Positions 20,777-32,956 are shown, counted from the stretch's first letter. The stretch: DNA of 64,000 nt from Coriaria nepalensis (GCA_027186245.1 CP114485.1:7592001-7656000); one strand, 5' to 3'. A program made the numbers and translations. The notes: generated by a model not told the origin, from the letters alone.

Positions 20777-20985
20777 ATTGACTGCTAAGATAATAATGTT
20801 GCTTTATTAGTCATTGAAAATTGATTGACTGCTAAGATGGTTAATATTACCTTATCAATCATCGTGAATTGATTGACTACTGAGATGTTGATGTTGCGGT
20901 ATGAGTCATCGAGAACTTAATTGACTTCTAAGGTGATAATGTTGCTTTATGAGTCATCATGAATTGATTGACAATAACAAATGCT
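20777..20985. repeat. 47-48-base tandem array, about four copies
   Basis: The word ATTGACTGCTAAG or a close variant recurs at 20777, 20824, 20872, 20920 and 20967, giving periods of 47-48 bases. Each unit also holds an AATGTTGCTTTATGAGTCATC-like part. Copies are imperfect. It lies just downstream of the 73-base duplication. Confidence 0.8.
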
Positions 20986-21200
20986 AAATTAGCTATGGAT
21001 GATTGATTCTTGAATTATATAATAGCATATGTTCATTCATGAATTATGCGCATTTACCTCATATCCATATTAGGAAATTGAGTGGAATAAAATGTGAAGT
21101 GAGAAATGAAACCTCTCGAAGGAAGCAAATGTCTTGAAGAGAGAGATAAGGATAAGTTACCTTTAGAAGGAAGGGCCGAGACTTAATGAAGAGAGGATTA

Positions 21201-22224
21201 TGTAACGACCTCTCGAAAGACAAGAGGCTCAATGAAGAGGTGATCATGATAAGTTATGCAAAGATACAATAAGAAAAAGTAAGTACAAACCTCACCTACA
21301 ACATGAAAACTATTTTTGAAACTTGATGAGTTGTTTCTCATGATTGTATGGTCGTTCATGTTATTAATTGATTTGTAGTTAAGAAATGATTGACTGTTAT
21401 CAGTGGTATAATTATTATAGTTGTTGTTTATAGAAAATTATTGAACAATATATGTACTCATGAGCATCATACAAATTTTACCTCACATTTCATGTTGAGA
21501 AACTAAGAGGTATATGAATATATAGATAGAATAGTAAAGTGTCATACCGACCTCTCAAAGGAAGAGCTGAGGCCCAATGAAGATAAGATTATGTAAAGCG
21601 CTCAACTGGTACGTATACATGGCCCAATAAAAAAAAAAGTAAGAAAGTATAAGAAATAGTAAGATATAAGCATGTATGTGTTTTAAGAAGAAAATGGGTT
21701 TTAAGATTTTTATATCTTACATGTTTCATATATCGTATGCATTTATAACAGGTTTTTGAGTTAGGTGAGTAATTGTTTAGCGAAAGCTCATATATTATGT
21801 TCTATGTTGTAGGCACTACGAGTAAGCAACTAATCTAATTACCTTGACAAACTTACCGAGAAAGTGAAATGATTGCGATGAAGAGAGTGGTACCAGTATT
21901 ATAACTACACTATAAACTTTCACTTTAATATCGTAAACAAGAATAGTTATAAATATTTAGATGCATCGTGAAGACTCAGCCAATGTCTTGAGAACCTTCT
22001 CGTAAATGGTTTGAGATCTCATAGTCGACACGTGTATATTTAATAGTAGCACTATAACATAATTTTTTCTTATATGATAGATGTTGCTATTAATCAAAAA
22101 ACTCTTTTAAGAAGGTTTTAAAAAGTTTCTTTTAAACTGAGACCTTAGTGGAAAAAAAAAATACTCTGATTTTAGTCGGAAAAAATTTATTGAAGTAACG
22201 GCTCAAACAGTGCGGGTCGTTATA
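21201..22224. repeat. Possible LTR-like segment bounded by TGTAACGACC / GGTCGTTATA
   Basis: TGTAACGACC at 21201 and GGTCGTTATA ending near 22224 are near-perfect inverted termini of the kind seen on many plant Ty3-gypsy LTRs. Inside, a CCTCTCGAAAGGAAG-like word with a following CAATGAAGA block is repeated (near 21111, 21208 and 21553). No primer-binding site or coding remnant was found next to it, so the call is weak. Confidence 0.28.
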
Positions 22225-23500
22225 CTCATTTCAAACTATACTATTTGTAAAGATTCATTGTTTAATAAAATATAAAATCCATAGGACCTTATTCCAAATA
22301 CATAAGCAATAGATTCCTTCTTTACCACTCATAATTCTTAACACACAACACTTCATACCAAATGGTTTCACCCATAACTATGGCTAATAGGAATGATGTC
22401 AAGATATGAAGTTTAGTACTCAAGGAAACCATCGTGTCTCAGATCGGAGGATCACATGTAAAATAGTCACTAGATAATTATCATTAACAGTTATTATGAA
22501 TTATCATTGAGAATTATGTAAGTGTCACGTTCAACATCATTAGTCTTTACTAAGTGCACACAATCATCATGGTATTTTATTAATAGCACTAGCTGTGAGA
22601 TCAGCCATCCTAATAATTAGGTGATGAACTACATGATTGTCTATCCAAATCAATTGATGTCTATTCTCGAGATCCTATGACAATGAATCATTTGTATTTT
22701 AAGAGTTTTTAGCTATTTGAGTCTCTACTAGCATGATCTCTATCATAATCTTCAGAGTACATAACTCAAGATATTGAATTTTATCATGATATATACATAT
22801 ATAGAATATGTAATATTAATTTAAATAAAATTAATAAATAAAATAAATAAGAACTGATTTTTATTAATAACAATAAATAATATCTTACTAATATTCAGAT
22901 AAAAATAATATTACATAAAATATTTTTCTATTGGATGAAAATCCTATTGACTTAACAAAAATACATTTTCAAACTCCCATTAATAAGGTCTAAAACTTAC
23001 ACAATATCAATATTAAACTCTCATGGTCGGTTCAAATGTCATTTATCAAGGTCAAATAATATACTTACACGTAAAGTATATTCAAAACACGAGTTCAAAG
23101 ATGTTACTAGTTCGGCCTATTGTAAAACATTTTTTTGTTTATCTTAAATAAAGCTTTAGAAGTACTTCACGGTTCAATTCAACATAAAATCTAAGAAAAC
23201 AAATTATTTAAAAATCATTATTATACAATCTCAATGTTATAAATAAAAATTGCGTGTATGGCATGAATTTATCTTAGAATGTGCTTTATTATATAATAAG
23301 TATGAAATATTCTTAGAAAATCTTAATTGATGATACACAGTCAAGCAAACATATCGAGAGAAATGAGGGTTAAAGCCTAAAAGTTATTATATAATTAATT
23401 AAATTTTAATTGATTATATTATAAAATACTTAAAAATTTTAAGAAAAGATAAATATATTAATACATATATAATAATATACATATATTTACTTATTTATTA
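22225..23500. other. AT-rich intergenic DNA, possible copia remnant
   Basis: The stretch 22260-22800 resembles in style and some short words the copia 3' region at 59.1-59.7 kb (for instance GTCACGTTCAA near 22527 compared with 59406). I could not align it end to end. No gene is seen. Beyond 23100 it becomes simple AT-rich DNA. Confidence 0.3.
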
Positions 23501-24021
23501 TAGGGTATTAAAGTTTTGTCAATGGAAAACAGTAGGGAAATACCATAGAACCCTAGCACCTTTGTTAATTTAGAGCTTATTTTTAAAAAGGACTACACAG
23601 TCATCACTTTTTAATAATCACCCTCCTAATCATATATCCGAGTCACTTAATATTTTCTCTCACGTATGTATGTATGGGTTTTTGAATCTCAAGTATATCT
23701 TATACAAAATGTATGGGGTCCATTCTAATATTGTATAAATATAATTTGAAGGCAAATTTTGATTTTTCGTTTTTTGTCTTTATTTGTGAAATATCCCGCG
23801 TCCGCTTTCCCCCGCCGCCGAGTCCCAAATTTTCATCCAAGAAAGGAACCAGAAACCCATGGAGGTTGAGTTTTCTCAACCAGATAGGTAGCGGTTTCTA
23901 GGTTTTCGGCCGTGCTACGATATTTATTTATTTATTTTTTTCACAGAGAGAAGAGAAAGGGAAAAAGGAGAGGAAGAAGAGCACTCCTCGACCACTAAGC
24001 TTTTGAGTTTTCGAAGCAACA
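23501..24021 (+). promoter_or_regulatory. Promoter and leader region of LSG1
   Basis: An AACCCTAG element (telo-box-like) lies at 23549-23556, and a CTAGGTTT variant lies near 23897 in the probable leader. Telo-boxes are a known feature of plant promoters for translation and ribosome-biogenesis genes, which fits the downstream gene. A GC-rich patch (CCCCCGCCGCCG, near 23810) and a GAGAAG-rich purine stretch (23946-23980) precede the ATG. The transcription start is not determined. The open frame 23713-23901 has no family resemblance and probably lies in the leader. Confidence 0.42.
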
Positions 24022-27000
24022 ATGGGGAATAACGACAAGACGGCATTAGGTCGAGCTCTGGTGAAGCAGCACAACCAGTTGATTCAGAAAACCAAGGAAA
24101 AAGGTAGATTCTATCGGTCACAGCAATATACGGTTCTAGAATCAGTAACCGAGGTCAGTGACATTGACGCTATTATCGAACAAGCCGATGAGGCGGAGCG
24201 CCTCTTCTCCATGGACCACCCTGCCCCCAGTATCCGCATCGATCTGTGAGTTGTATTACCGGTTTTTTATTTGATGTTCGTTTACAAGTATCAGATGGTA
24301 ATTGACGGTTTGATTGAGCTTACTGTTCTAAAGTATATGGTTTGTTAATGTACACAGCCGTTAGACAACGAAATTGGCTTCAGTTTGAACCTTTTAAGTG
24401 TATAATTTGTTTAATTTCATGTGGTGGAGGAAGAGTAGTACAAATTTTCAAAGTTGTGCACTTATTTCTTTCTCGTTTCAAATTGGGTTGCAAATCTTTT
24501 CGTGCTTCCGTAGTGAGGGAAATATTCTAATTGCTTAAGCCTCGGGTCTAGGCTCACTTCATCAGTTTCATTGGTTATGAATGTTTTCTCCTTTTGATCA
24601 TTCTTTGTTTTTGAATACTTCAACTTTTATGTTTTTTATTTTATTGTCCTGGGCGTGTGGTCTTGTTTTTGGTATGTTTTTGTATGTATGCAGCCAATTT
24701 TTTAGACTTAATATTTTATAATTACCTTTTGCTATATAGATCTTTCTCTAATGTGGGATTATGGAAATGGGGATGGAAGCTTGAGCACTGGTGAATTGAC
24801 ATTAGAACGGAAGGAGGAAGAGTCATTGCATGCTAGTTGTCTCCGAGTCCCACGCAGGTTTCTCCTTTTCTCATTGGATCCACCTGTGCAATATATTCAG
24901 TTATCTGTGTAGTGGGACTAAGATTTTTGAATTGTTTCAGGCCACCTTGGAATGCTCAAATGACAGTGGAAGAACTTGACTCAAATGAGCGGCGAGCCTT
25001 CTTGTCCTGGCGTCGGGGCCTTGCAATGTTAGTTCTGACATTAGTTTTTAGCTTGTCTTGCTAAAATGAACACTTCTGAAAAACCCACAAAAACAGAGGA
25101 AGTGAAAATTTAATTAAGAGTTGAACAACGTGATCTTTACATTTTTCCTCCCTATTGTAGAGACATTAATGAACATATGGTTTTAATTGCCCTCCTCTTA
25201 CATTTTATGTCTTATGTAAAATAGTAACGTCAATGGAAGAGTGGGTCAATAAAGATTCTTGGGATAGGCTTTTTTTCTTGCTTCTGCAATGAGAATTGCC
25301 TCAAGCACTTGAATCTTCTCTTACTAGGACACAATTTATCCAGGCCAATATAAATGAAGAGAAATTATTGTATGCACCATGTGCATGGCCATGTGACACA
25401 CCAAGTACGATCATAATCTCAAACTTCACTTTCATACATCACATCACTTATGACATTTGTAGTTGTGATCGTACTTGGTGTGCCACGTGGCCATGTACAT
25501 GGTGCATATAAAAATCTCTCATAAATGAATAAGCTCGGTAGTGTGAAACTTCTCATCGGTGCTTTAGTGTATATTTCTTCTAAATTGATCTGCACACTAG
25601 TAAATGGATTTTATCATTTTATTAGCGGTTCCATGCTTGAATAAAGTGTTTGAACTTGTATATTATGATTGTTCCCTAGGTTGTACTATTGTAGTTTTTG
25701 CGCTTATTCTCATATTTTTGCTGCAGTCTTGAGCAGAATGATAAACTTGTCATTACCCCATTTGAGAAGAATCTGGATATCTGGAGGCAGCTTTGGCGAG
25801 TGGTTGAACGTAGCGATCTGGTAGGCTAAGTTGTCTTTACGTGGATTTAAAGTTCAGATGTAAATATTCATTAAATACTCTTATCCTTTATAGGTCGATT
25901 TATTCTGGTTCTTCAGCTTCTGTTCATGAATTCCCATAATCAATTAAACTCCTGTTGGACTTGCTATCCTTCATTTGTCAGGAATAGATTACTGAATACT
26001 TAGTAGTACCAGTAACTTGATGATGTCGTCTGTGGGGATACCCTAATAACCGCTTATATGATGTTCAGCTTTTGATTAACTAGGCACTGTTATTTTTTTT
26101 TCTTATCCTGTTGTACTGTCTATTCATGCTGATCTAATCTGAGATGTCCTTTTCAGCTTGTAATGGTTGTTGATGCTCGAGACCCACTTTTCTACCGCTG
26201 TCCCGATCTTGAGGTAGTAATTTACTCATCATTTGTTGAATACCTAAGACTCACCAAGTTACTGCTGCTTCCTATAGTTCTCAAATTAGTACCTTTATTT
26301 GCAAGATACTACAGTTGCAGTTTCTATCATTTGAAATAATACAGTGGTCATCCTGCCATTGAGAACCTCATTTTGAGGATTCAGATCAAAAACTAAAATT
26401 AGAAAAATCTATAGCTAGCTATTTGCTTTGTCTTGACATAATTTGGAAGTTTTTAAATGGCACTGTCATATTTCTTTTACTGTCTCCTACAAAAATCAAG
26501 ACAATTAATATTGTTAATAAGCCTTCTTGTTCCCTATTGGCCATACAAGTTATTTTGGTACTACTGATTGCTGTTGCAATATCGATATTACTGTTCTTAT
26601 TATTGAGAGAATACTGTGACAAGATCCGCACATACATAATTTAGCACCTGTTCCGAACCTACATCAAATACATGAGGATATACCGTAATCATATTTTCTG
26701 AATCTAAATTGCAGTTGCACCTAATGGCGACAGGGCACCATGTTTTCTTTTACTTAATCCTTTGAAATCTGGAAATAGTTCCTCTAAATATTGAACACCA
26801 TTAATTTTTTGCCTCACAGGCATATGCAAGAGAGGTTGATGAGCACAAAAGGACATTGCTCCTTGTTAACAAAGCAGACCTTTTACCATATCGTGTCAGG
26901 TTAGTATCTCTGTCATCGGGCATGTGCTTTTGTTCGATCAGATATCCAGTACAAGTCGCCAAGATTTGTAATAGCTTGGTGTTATCTACAGAGAGAAATG

Positions 27001-28141
27001 GGCACATTTCTTCTGCCTTCACAATATACTATTCCTATTCTGGTCAGCTAAAGCAGCTACAGCAACTCTCGAAGGGAAAATGCTTTCTACCCCATGGAGC
27101 ACACAAGACACCTCGCCATATGTGGAAGACCCTGATACAAAGATCTATGGCAGGGAAGAGCTCTTGTCTCGTTTGCAGTTTGAGGCTGAAGAGGTAGCCA
27201 AGATGAGAAGAAAAAAACCTTCCTTCATTGAGTCAGAACCATCAAACTCTAATTCTCATGATGGAAACAATTTTGAAAAATCAACAACACGAAACAATGT
27301 TATTGTCGGATTTGTAGGGTATCCAAATGTAGGAAAGAGTTCTACAATCAATGCCCTAGTAGGCCAGAAAGAGACGGGAGTCACCTCCACTCCTGGAAAA
27401 ACAAAGCACTTCCAAACATTGATCATTTCAGATGAGCTAACTCTATGCGATTGCCCCGGGCTGGTTTTTCCATCTTTTTCAAGCTCACGATACGAGATGA
27501 TTGCTGCAGGTGTATTGCCTATTGATCGAATGACCGAGCATCGAGAGGCCATAAAAGTTGTAGCCAATCGGGTCCCACGAGTAGTCATTGAAAGTACCTA
27601 TAACATCAATCTGCCTAAACCTAAACCATATGAGCCACAATCTCGCCCCCCTCTAGCTTCCGAGATTTTGAGGGCTTATTGTGCTTCACGTGGCTATGTT
27701 GGCTCTAGCGGGCTGCCTGATGAAACTCGGGCTGCCCGGCAGATTTTGAAGGATTACATCGATGGGAAGCTTTGGCACTATGAAATGCCCACAGGGATGT
27801 CCCTTGAAGAAGAAGAAAATGGTTTACAACAACCTGGGACTCTGCCACCTAGGTTGTCTGAAATGGATGAGTCGGATTCATCTGATGTGGAGAGCCTGCT
27901 GGAAATTGAAGGGGGAGGAAGTGGGCTTGTTTCTGAGCATGTGTTGGAGGACCTTAATTCGTTTGATATGCAAAACGGACTTGCAACTAAAAAACCGGTT
28001 GTCAAGAAGGTGACTGCATCGCACAAAAACCATAAAAAGCCACAAAGGAAGAAGGATCGGACTTGGAGGGTTGGAAATGATGGTGGTGATGGAATGCCCG
28101 TGGTTAGGGTTTTTCAGAAGCCGGTAAACTCAGATCCTTGA
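24022..28141 (+). CDS. LSG1: Large subunit GTPase 1 (LSG1), ribosome biogenesis
   Basis: Circularly permuted GTPase of the YlqF/LSG1 group. In yeast and plants it acts in the cytoplasm on late 60S subunits, promoting release of the export adaptor NMD3. Exons by GT-AG and frame: 24022-24245, about 24780-24857, 24941-25027, 25727-25820, 26157-26213, 26820-26899, 26992-28141; total 1770 bases, 589 residues. The N-terminus MGNNDKTALGRALVKQ is characteristic. The G motifs come in permuted order: VNKADLL (G4, end of exon 6), GYPNVGKSSTINALVG (G1, near 27320), DCPGL (G3, near 27449). The C-terminus is acidic then lysine-rich (KKPQRKKDRTWRV), as in LSG1. Exon 2 is the weak point: an acceptor at 24779 keeps frame, whereas the better-looking TATAG acceptor at 24740 leads to a stop. 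It lies upstream of BSL2 on the same strand. Confidence 0.93.
25371..25508. repeat. Foldback element in LSG1 intron 3
   Basis: A 44-45-base arm (25371-25414, starting TATGCACCATGTGCATGGCC) is matched by its reverse complement at 25464-25508 with only a few mismatches. The loop is 49 bases. This looks like a small MITE or a self-complementary insertion inside the third intron (25028-25726). The transcript of LSG1 would fold here into a stem of miRNA-precursor size. No target duplication could be fixed. Confidence 0.75.
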
Positions 28142-28600
28142 GTAAAACTCAATGAGATAGAGGAGAGAGTTAGGGAGAGAGTAGATCAGAGAAACATATC
28201 AAATGCTTGAATTATTATCTGAATAGAAAAAGTCTGTATGTTCAGGGTCTTATATTTGATGTAACCTGAAGTGAATTTATCTACCACTATAATTATATCA
28301 TATTTTTACTCTCAAGTCAATGAAATAATTAGCCGTGGATAAAAGTCCGGTCGGGATTGAGATACGATGGTACCGGTCTTGATTATCCTAGTACCGGCAC
28401 CAAAATAATTAATATCGACCCAATATTTAGTCTTGTTATTATCAGTAAAATATTGGAACGGTATCTATAGAGTTCTGGTCATAATTTTTTTTTTTAATAT
28501 TAATTAATGTTAAAGAAGAAGAGAAAAAGAAATAAGAAAATAAAAAGAAAGTGAATAGGAAGAGAAGAAAAAGAGAAAGAAGGATTGGGAAAAGGAAGAG
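28142..28600 (+). other. 3' region of LSG1 and intergenic DNA
   Basis: The LSG1 3' untranslated region is expected in the first 150-250 bases, where the sequence is not repetitive. From about 28330 a sequence with repeated TACCGG words and then a purine-rich (GAAGAGAAAA) stretch follows. No gene is seen. Confidence 0.4.
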
Positions 28601-28609
28601 AAGAAAATA

Positions 28610-29460
28610 AGACATTTTAAGTGAAAATTTTTAAAATTTAAGTATAAATTATATTGAATACTTAAAAATTTTGGTATTTATAATGAAAATTAAATTTTAA
28701 ATTTAAATTATAATGAATTTCTAATTTCATTAAAATAGATAGAATAGTCGCATATATCATATGATTGTTAATTGATTATTAAAATTTCAAATTTAACTCA
28801 ACTTAAAAATTTTATTTATATGATTATCCTTTTTAATTTAAATTTAATATTTTTTTAATCTATTTTTAAAAAAAAAAATTATTCTCTATTTTCATCACAT
28901 CGGCCACCACCACTATCATTCACTGCCGCTACCATCACCCTCTCCGCTATCATTACAACCAACATATAAATTTAAAATTTAAAAATTAATTTTTCAATAT
29001 TTGAGAGATAGAGAGAGAAATAGAGAGAAAATAATTAAAATTTTAATATTTTTATATCGGCAGTGAAGATTGGCAATGGCAGTGGCCTACTACTTATATA
29101 AAAATTTAATATTTTAATATTTAAGAAATAGAGAAAAAAAATAATTACAACTTTAATATTCATATATTGGCTGTAAAGGTTGGCGGTAACGATGATAAAG
29201 AAGGATGGTGGTGATCGGTAATGTGGAAATAAAGAAGAAATAAATAAATAAATAGGTTAAAATTTTATTTAAATTAAATAGAAATAAAAATTTTAAATTG
29301 TATTAATTTAAAATCTAATAATAAATTAATGATCATATAATATGTATATAATTATTTTATCTATTTTTAACGAAATTTAAAATTTATTATAATTTAAATT
29401 TAAAATTATATATTTATTATAATTTTTATTAAATTTTGAGAATATATCTTAATTTTTCCA
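28610..29460. repeat. MITE-like foldback element, copy A
   Basis: An AT-rich element of about 850 bases with long imperfect inverted halves. The left half contains TTTTCATCACATCGGCCACC (near 28890). The right half contains its approximate complement (GGTGGTGATCGGTAATGTGG near 29207). AAATTTAAGTATAAATTA-like sequence near the left edge has an inverted match near 29400-29450. A diverged second copy in the same orientation lies at 31960-32830. It has no coding capacity. Confidence 0.55.
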
Positions 29461-30500
29461 AAATTTTATATTTCTTTCTTTTCTTTCCTTATTATTAACA
29501 AATATTTGAAACTAGGAGAATTTATTCAATACCGAACCCCAATTCAAAATTTCTTTGGTGATAAAAAATTTTGTCCATCCCTAATGAAACTTAATAGATT
29601 CAAAGTAGTTGAACATGTTTTTTTCCCCTTTACGGATTCACAGTTTTGGTAAAAGTCTGGATATAGCATTTTCTAGATTTTGATATATTTTAGTCATGTG
29701 ATAAATGAGAGTTTAGTTTGTACATATTTTGTATTTTGTTTTGTTCTATTTTGTCGTGAGCATATTAAGATCAACAAAGTAAAAATGCATCTTTCCTATG
29801 CATGAGTAATTTAATATGTATTCTACCAATTTAAAGTTAGTAGTAGTTGGACACTCTTACAGTTGGAACAAACCCACTTACTTACCAGTTCTATTTGTAC
29901 TCTTGCAGTGCGGTCATTATGCAGACACAACAAAATAACTAATAATAATAAATAAGCATTTGATTTGAGAGTCAAATGGGATTGCAAATTGAGAAAGAAG
30001 ACATCATATCATATCAATCACAGTTTTGAATTTGACATATCAACCTTATAAGAATAATACATTGTTAAGGTTTTTTAAATTGTATTTGGAGTAGAAATAT
30101 TGTTTATAATCTAATCAATAATTTTTAAATATATTTTTGATTGTGTTAACTTCATTAATATTAGGTTAACATAATTAAGAATATGTGATGCAAATGGAAT
30201 ATTGTTATATTTCATCCACCAACAAATTAATTGACTATATTTAGAAATTTGGGACTTGGGTAACGTGTTTTGACGAGATGTTACGATTTAAAGTGTGACA
30301 TAAATATATCAAATCATATCAAGTTTTTATTTATTTTTTATTTAACTTTTTGTGGGACTTTTCAAAATAATAGTTAAAGTGTAAATAAATGAAATGTTCT
30401 AAGTCTAAAAAATATTTTATAAATATAATTAAATGCATCTCACATTAAAAAAGAAGAAAATTTTCAAAACATTTATAAGTGATTGTAAAGAATTGGTATT
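29461..30500. other. AT-rich intergenic DNA
   Basis: I see no gene, RNA or clear repeat structure. The few short open frames have no conserved features. Confidence 0.45.
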
Positions 30501-30529
30501 TGTAATAATAAATAAAGGTTGAGGTCTAA

Positions 30530-31030
30530 CTGAAACTCACACACGCGCACGTGTGCACGCGTGGCATAGGCGTGAGGCACACTCAACACTTGGCATGTTT
30601 TCGACGTGGTGGCTCGTGGCTGCCGGCCGACACATGCTATGGTTAATCGACTTAATTTTATTATTTTTATCGAACGGTTGACAGTTAAAACGGTTAGCTA
30701 TAGTTAGAATTTGAATTCTGGGAATTCAAATATATGACCGTTAAAACAGTTTAACTATTTTTTCAAGATGTGTGACTGTTCGTGAAATAATATATTGTTT
30801 CACAAACATGTGTCAACTTCTCCTATAAATATGAGCAATCTGGAGAAAAGAAACATAACTTTTTCCTCTATTTGTTTTCTCACTATTAGAAACTAAACAT
30901 ATACCTATATTTCAGAACAAAGTTTCACTATTACTTGTGAGACTATGTAAAAACTTGTCATATCCTGAAAACTATTTCACAGTAATCTATAAGCAATTCG
31001 GGAAGGTGAAAATATTATTTTTTTAAAAAA
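30530..31030 (+). repeat. Possible LTR-like fragment
   Basis: A GC-richer patch (ACACGCGCACGTGTGCACGC, self-complementary, near 30540) is followed by paired AACGGTT words. Then come a TATA-like CCTATAAATATGAGC near 30823 and, about 100 bases further, a leader-like T/C-rich stretch. This layout is typical of plant copia LTR promoters. No partner LTR or coding remnant was found, so it could equally be unrelated promoter-like DNA. Confidence 0.25.
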
Positions 31031-31077
31031 TATATCTATTATGTATTTCAAGTCTCAATAACAATACTATCAACACT

Positions 31078-31330
31078 TTTAATAATTATAAAAAGTACTT
31101 CTAAAATTTTAAAAATTAAATTTCGATTTATTCCTTAATTTCTTGTTGCCGTTTCCACTGTTGAAAAAAAAAAAAAAAAAACTGAGCATCGAGCTCCAAG
31201 GTTCATTGATGGAGCTTGATGCTCTTTTTTTTTTTTTTTTTTGTAGGGAAGGCGATAGTAAGAAACTTGAGAAAAAATTGAAAATATAATTTTTAAATAT
31301 TTAAAAATATTTTTATAATTATTAAAAATT
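31078..31330. repeat. Foldback element with A-run and T-run arms
   Basis: The inner hairpin is GAGCATCGAGCTCCA (31184-31198) against TGGAGCTTGATGCTC (31210-31224). It is flanked by about 18 A on the left (31164-31181) and about 18-20 T on the right (31225-31242). Outside this the complementarity continues: TTTTAATAATTATAAAAA near 31078 pairs with the complement near 31310-31328, and CTTGTTGCCGTTTCC pairs imperfectly with GGAAGGCGATAGTAAG. The total is about 250 bases, MITE-like. Confidence 0.68.
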
Positions 31331-31959
31331 AAAAATGTTTTTATATAATACATTAAATCATATCTACTAACAATATATTTCATATTTTAAAAATACTAAT
31401 CAAAAAGAGTTTTAGTTTTCCGGATATTTCACTTACATACTAAAAATATTTCAAGTGGTTGTTATCGAAACTTAAGGTTGTAAATAATTGAGAATGATAG
31501 AAGAAAAATCAAATTGAAATAAAATTGTGAATTAATTTAAAAAATATTAATTTTAAGTACATTAATGTTGTTTAGATAATATTAGATGTTTTGATTTTAG
31601 TATTTATAAATTTTAGATGTCATTTTTTTAATTTTATATCTATAAAATAATTAAAAGGACTAAAATAGAACATTTTGAAAATACTAAAAAGGGAAACTTA
31701 ACCGTTAAAAAATTAGAAAACAAAAAAGAGCAAATATATAAAAATCTAGGGACTAAAATAATAATTTAACTTATTAAAATATTTATATGTAAACTCAAAA
31801 TTAAATCACATCCAAACGGCCATATTAAAAATAATACCTCTCACAATGGAAATGTGTAACTTGAAAATCACTTAGTAAAATAATTAATTCTTTCCATTTA
31901 ATGAAAGTCGATGGTATCACTCCTTATAAAAAAATTAACTAATCTCACTCACACATACT

Positions 31960-32830
31960 AAATTTAGGAGAAATTGAGATAAATTCTTAAAATTTAATAT
32001 AAATTATAATAAATTTTTAATTTTATTAAAAATAAATAGAATAATAATGTATATGTAATATGACTGTTATATAATTATGAAAAGTTTAAATTTAACCTAA
32101 TTTAAAATTTATATTTATATTTTTATTCATTAATTTAAATTTAATATTTTAACTCGTATATTTTTTTTTTAAATTCTTTCTCCATTTTCATCACATTGGC
32201 CGCCACCATTCATTATCTGTCACTATCACCACTCTCTTCACCGTTGCTACCGTCAATCTCTACCGTCAATATAAAATTTAAAATTTTTAATATTCTAAAA
32301 GATAGAAAGAGAAAGAGAGAGGGAGAATTAAAATTTTGATATTTTTATATCGACAGTAAAAGTTGGTAGCAGTGATTGCGGAGTGCAAATATACAAATTT
32401 AATATTTTAATATTTAATAGATTAGAGAGACAGAAAACTTAAAGTTTTATATGATTTTTATGTCGGGAATGAAAATTATCAATAAGCAGAAAATGGTGAT
32501 GTAGCGGTGAAGAAAGATGGTGATAGCAATTGATATGGTGGAAATAGAGAAAAATAAAAAAAAAATAAAAAAAGTTTAAAAAATAAATTTAAAATTAAAA
32601 TTAAAATGAGTAAATATATAAATAAAAATTTTAAATTTAATCAAAATTTAAAATGTAGTACTAACTTAATAATTATTTGATATGTGTATAATAATTTTAT
32701 CAATTTTGAATTGAATTAAAAATTTATAATAATTTAAAATTAAATATTTATTATAATTATTAAATTTTATTTTTAATATTCATTTTATAATAAGTCGTAA
32801 AAATTTATTATAATTTCTCGCAAATTGAAT
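31960..32830. repeat. MITE-like foldback element, copy B
   Basis: This is a diverged direct copy of the 28610-29460 element. Shared blocks in order are TTTTCATCACATTGGCCGCC (near 32187), the AGAGAGAAAGAGAG stretch (near 32300), GATATTTTTATATCG (near 32338) and GGTGATAGCAAT (near 32519). Its ends are inverted: GAGAAATTGAGATAAATT near 31970 faces AATTTATTATAATTTCTC near 32803-32820. Confidence 0.58.
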
Positions 32831-32956
32831 ATCGTATAAATAATATTAATCGCTGTAAGTTTTTCAACTTTAATTTTTTCACTATTTAATGAATATCTAA
32901 AAAAAAATAATTTATACATTCTTTTTGTTTATATCGGAATTATAATGACCACGATA

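Noticed and set aside
20777..20985. CRISPR-like array
   Set aside because: The repeats are directly adjacent without unique spacers, and the genome is a plant.
23713..23901. 62-codon open frame upstream of LSG1
   Set aside because: It overlaps the probable leader, has no conserved features and ends before the LSG1 start.
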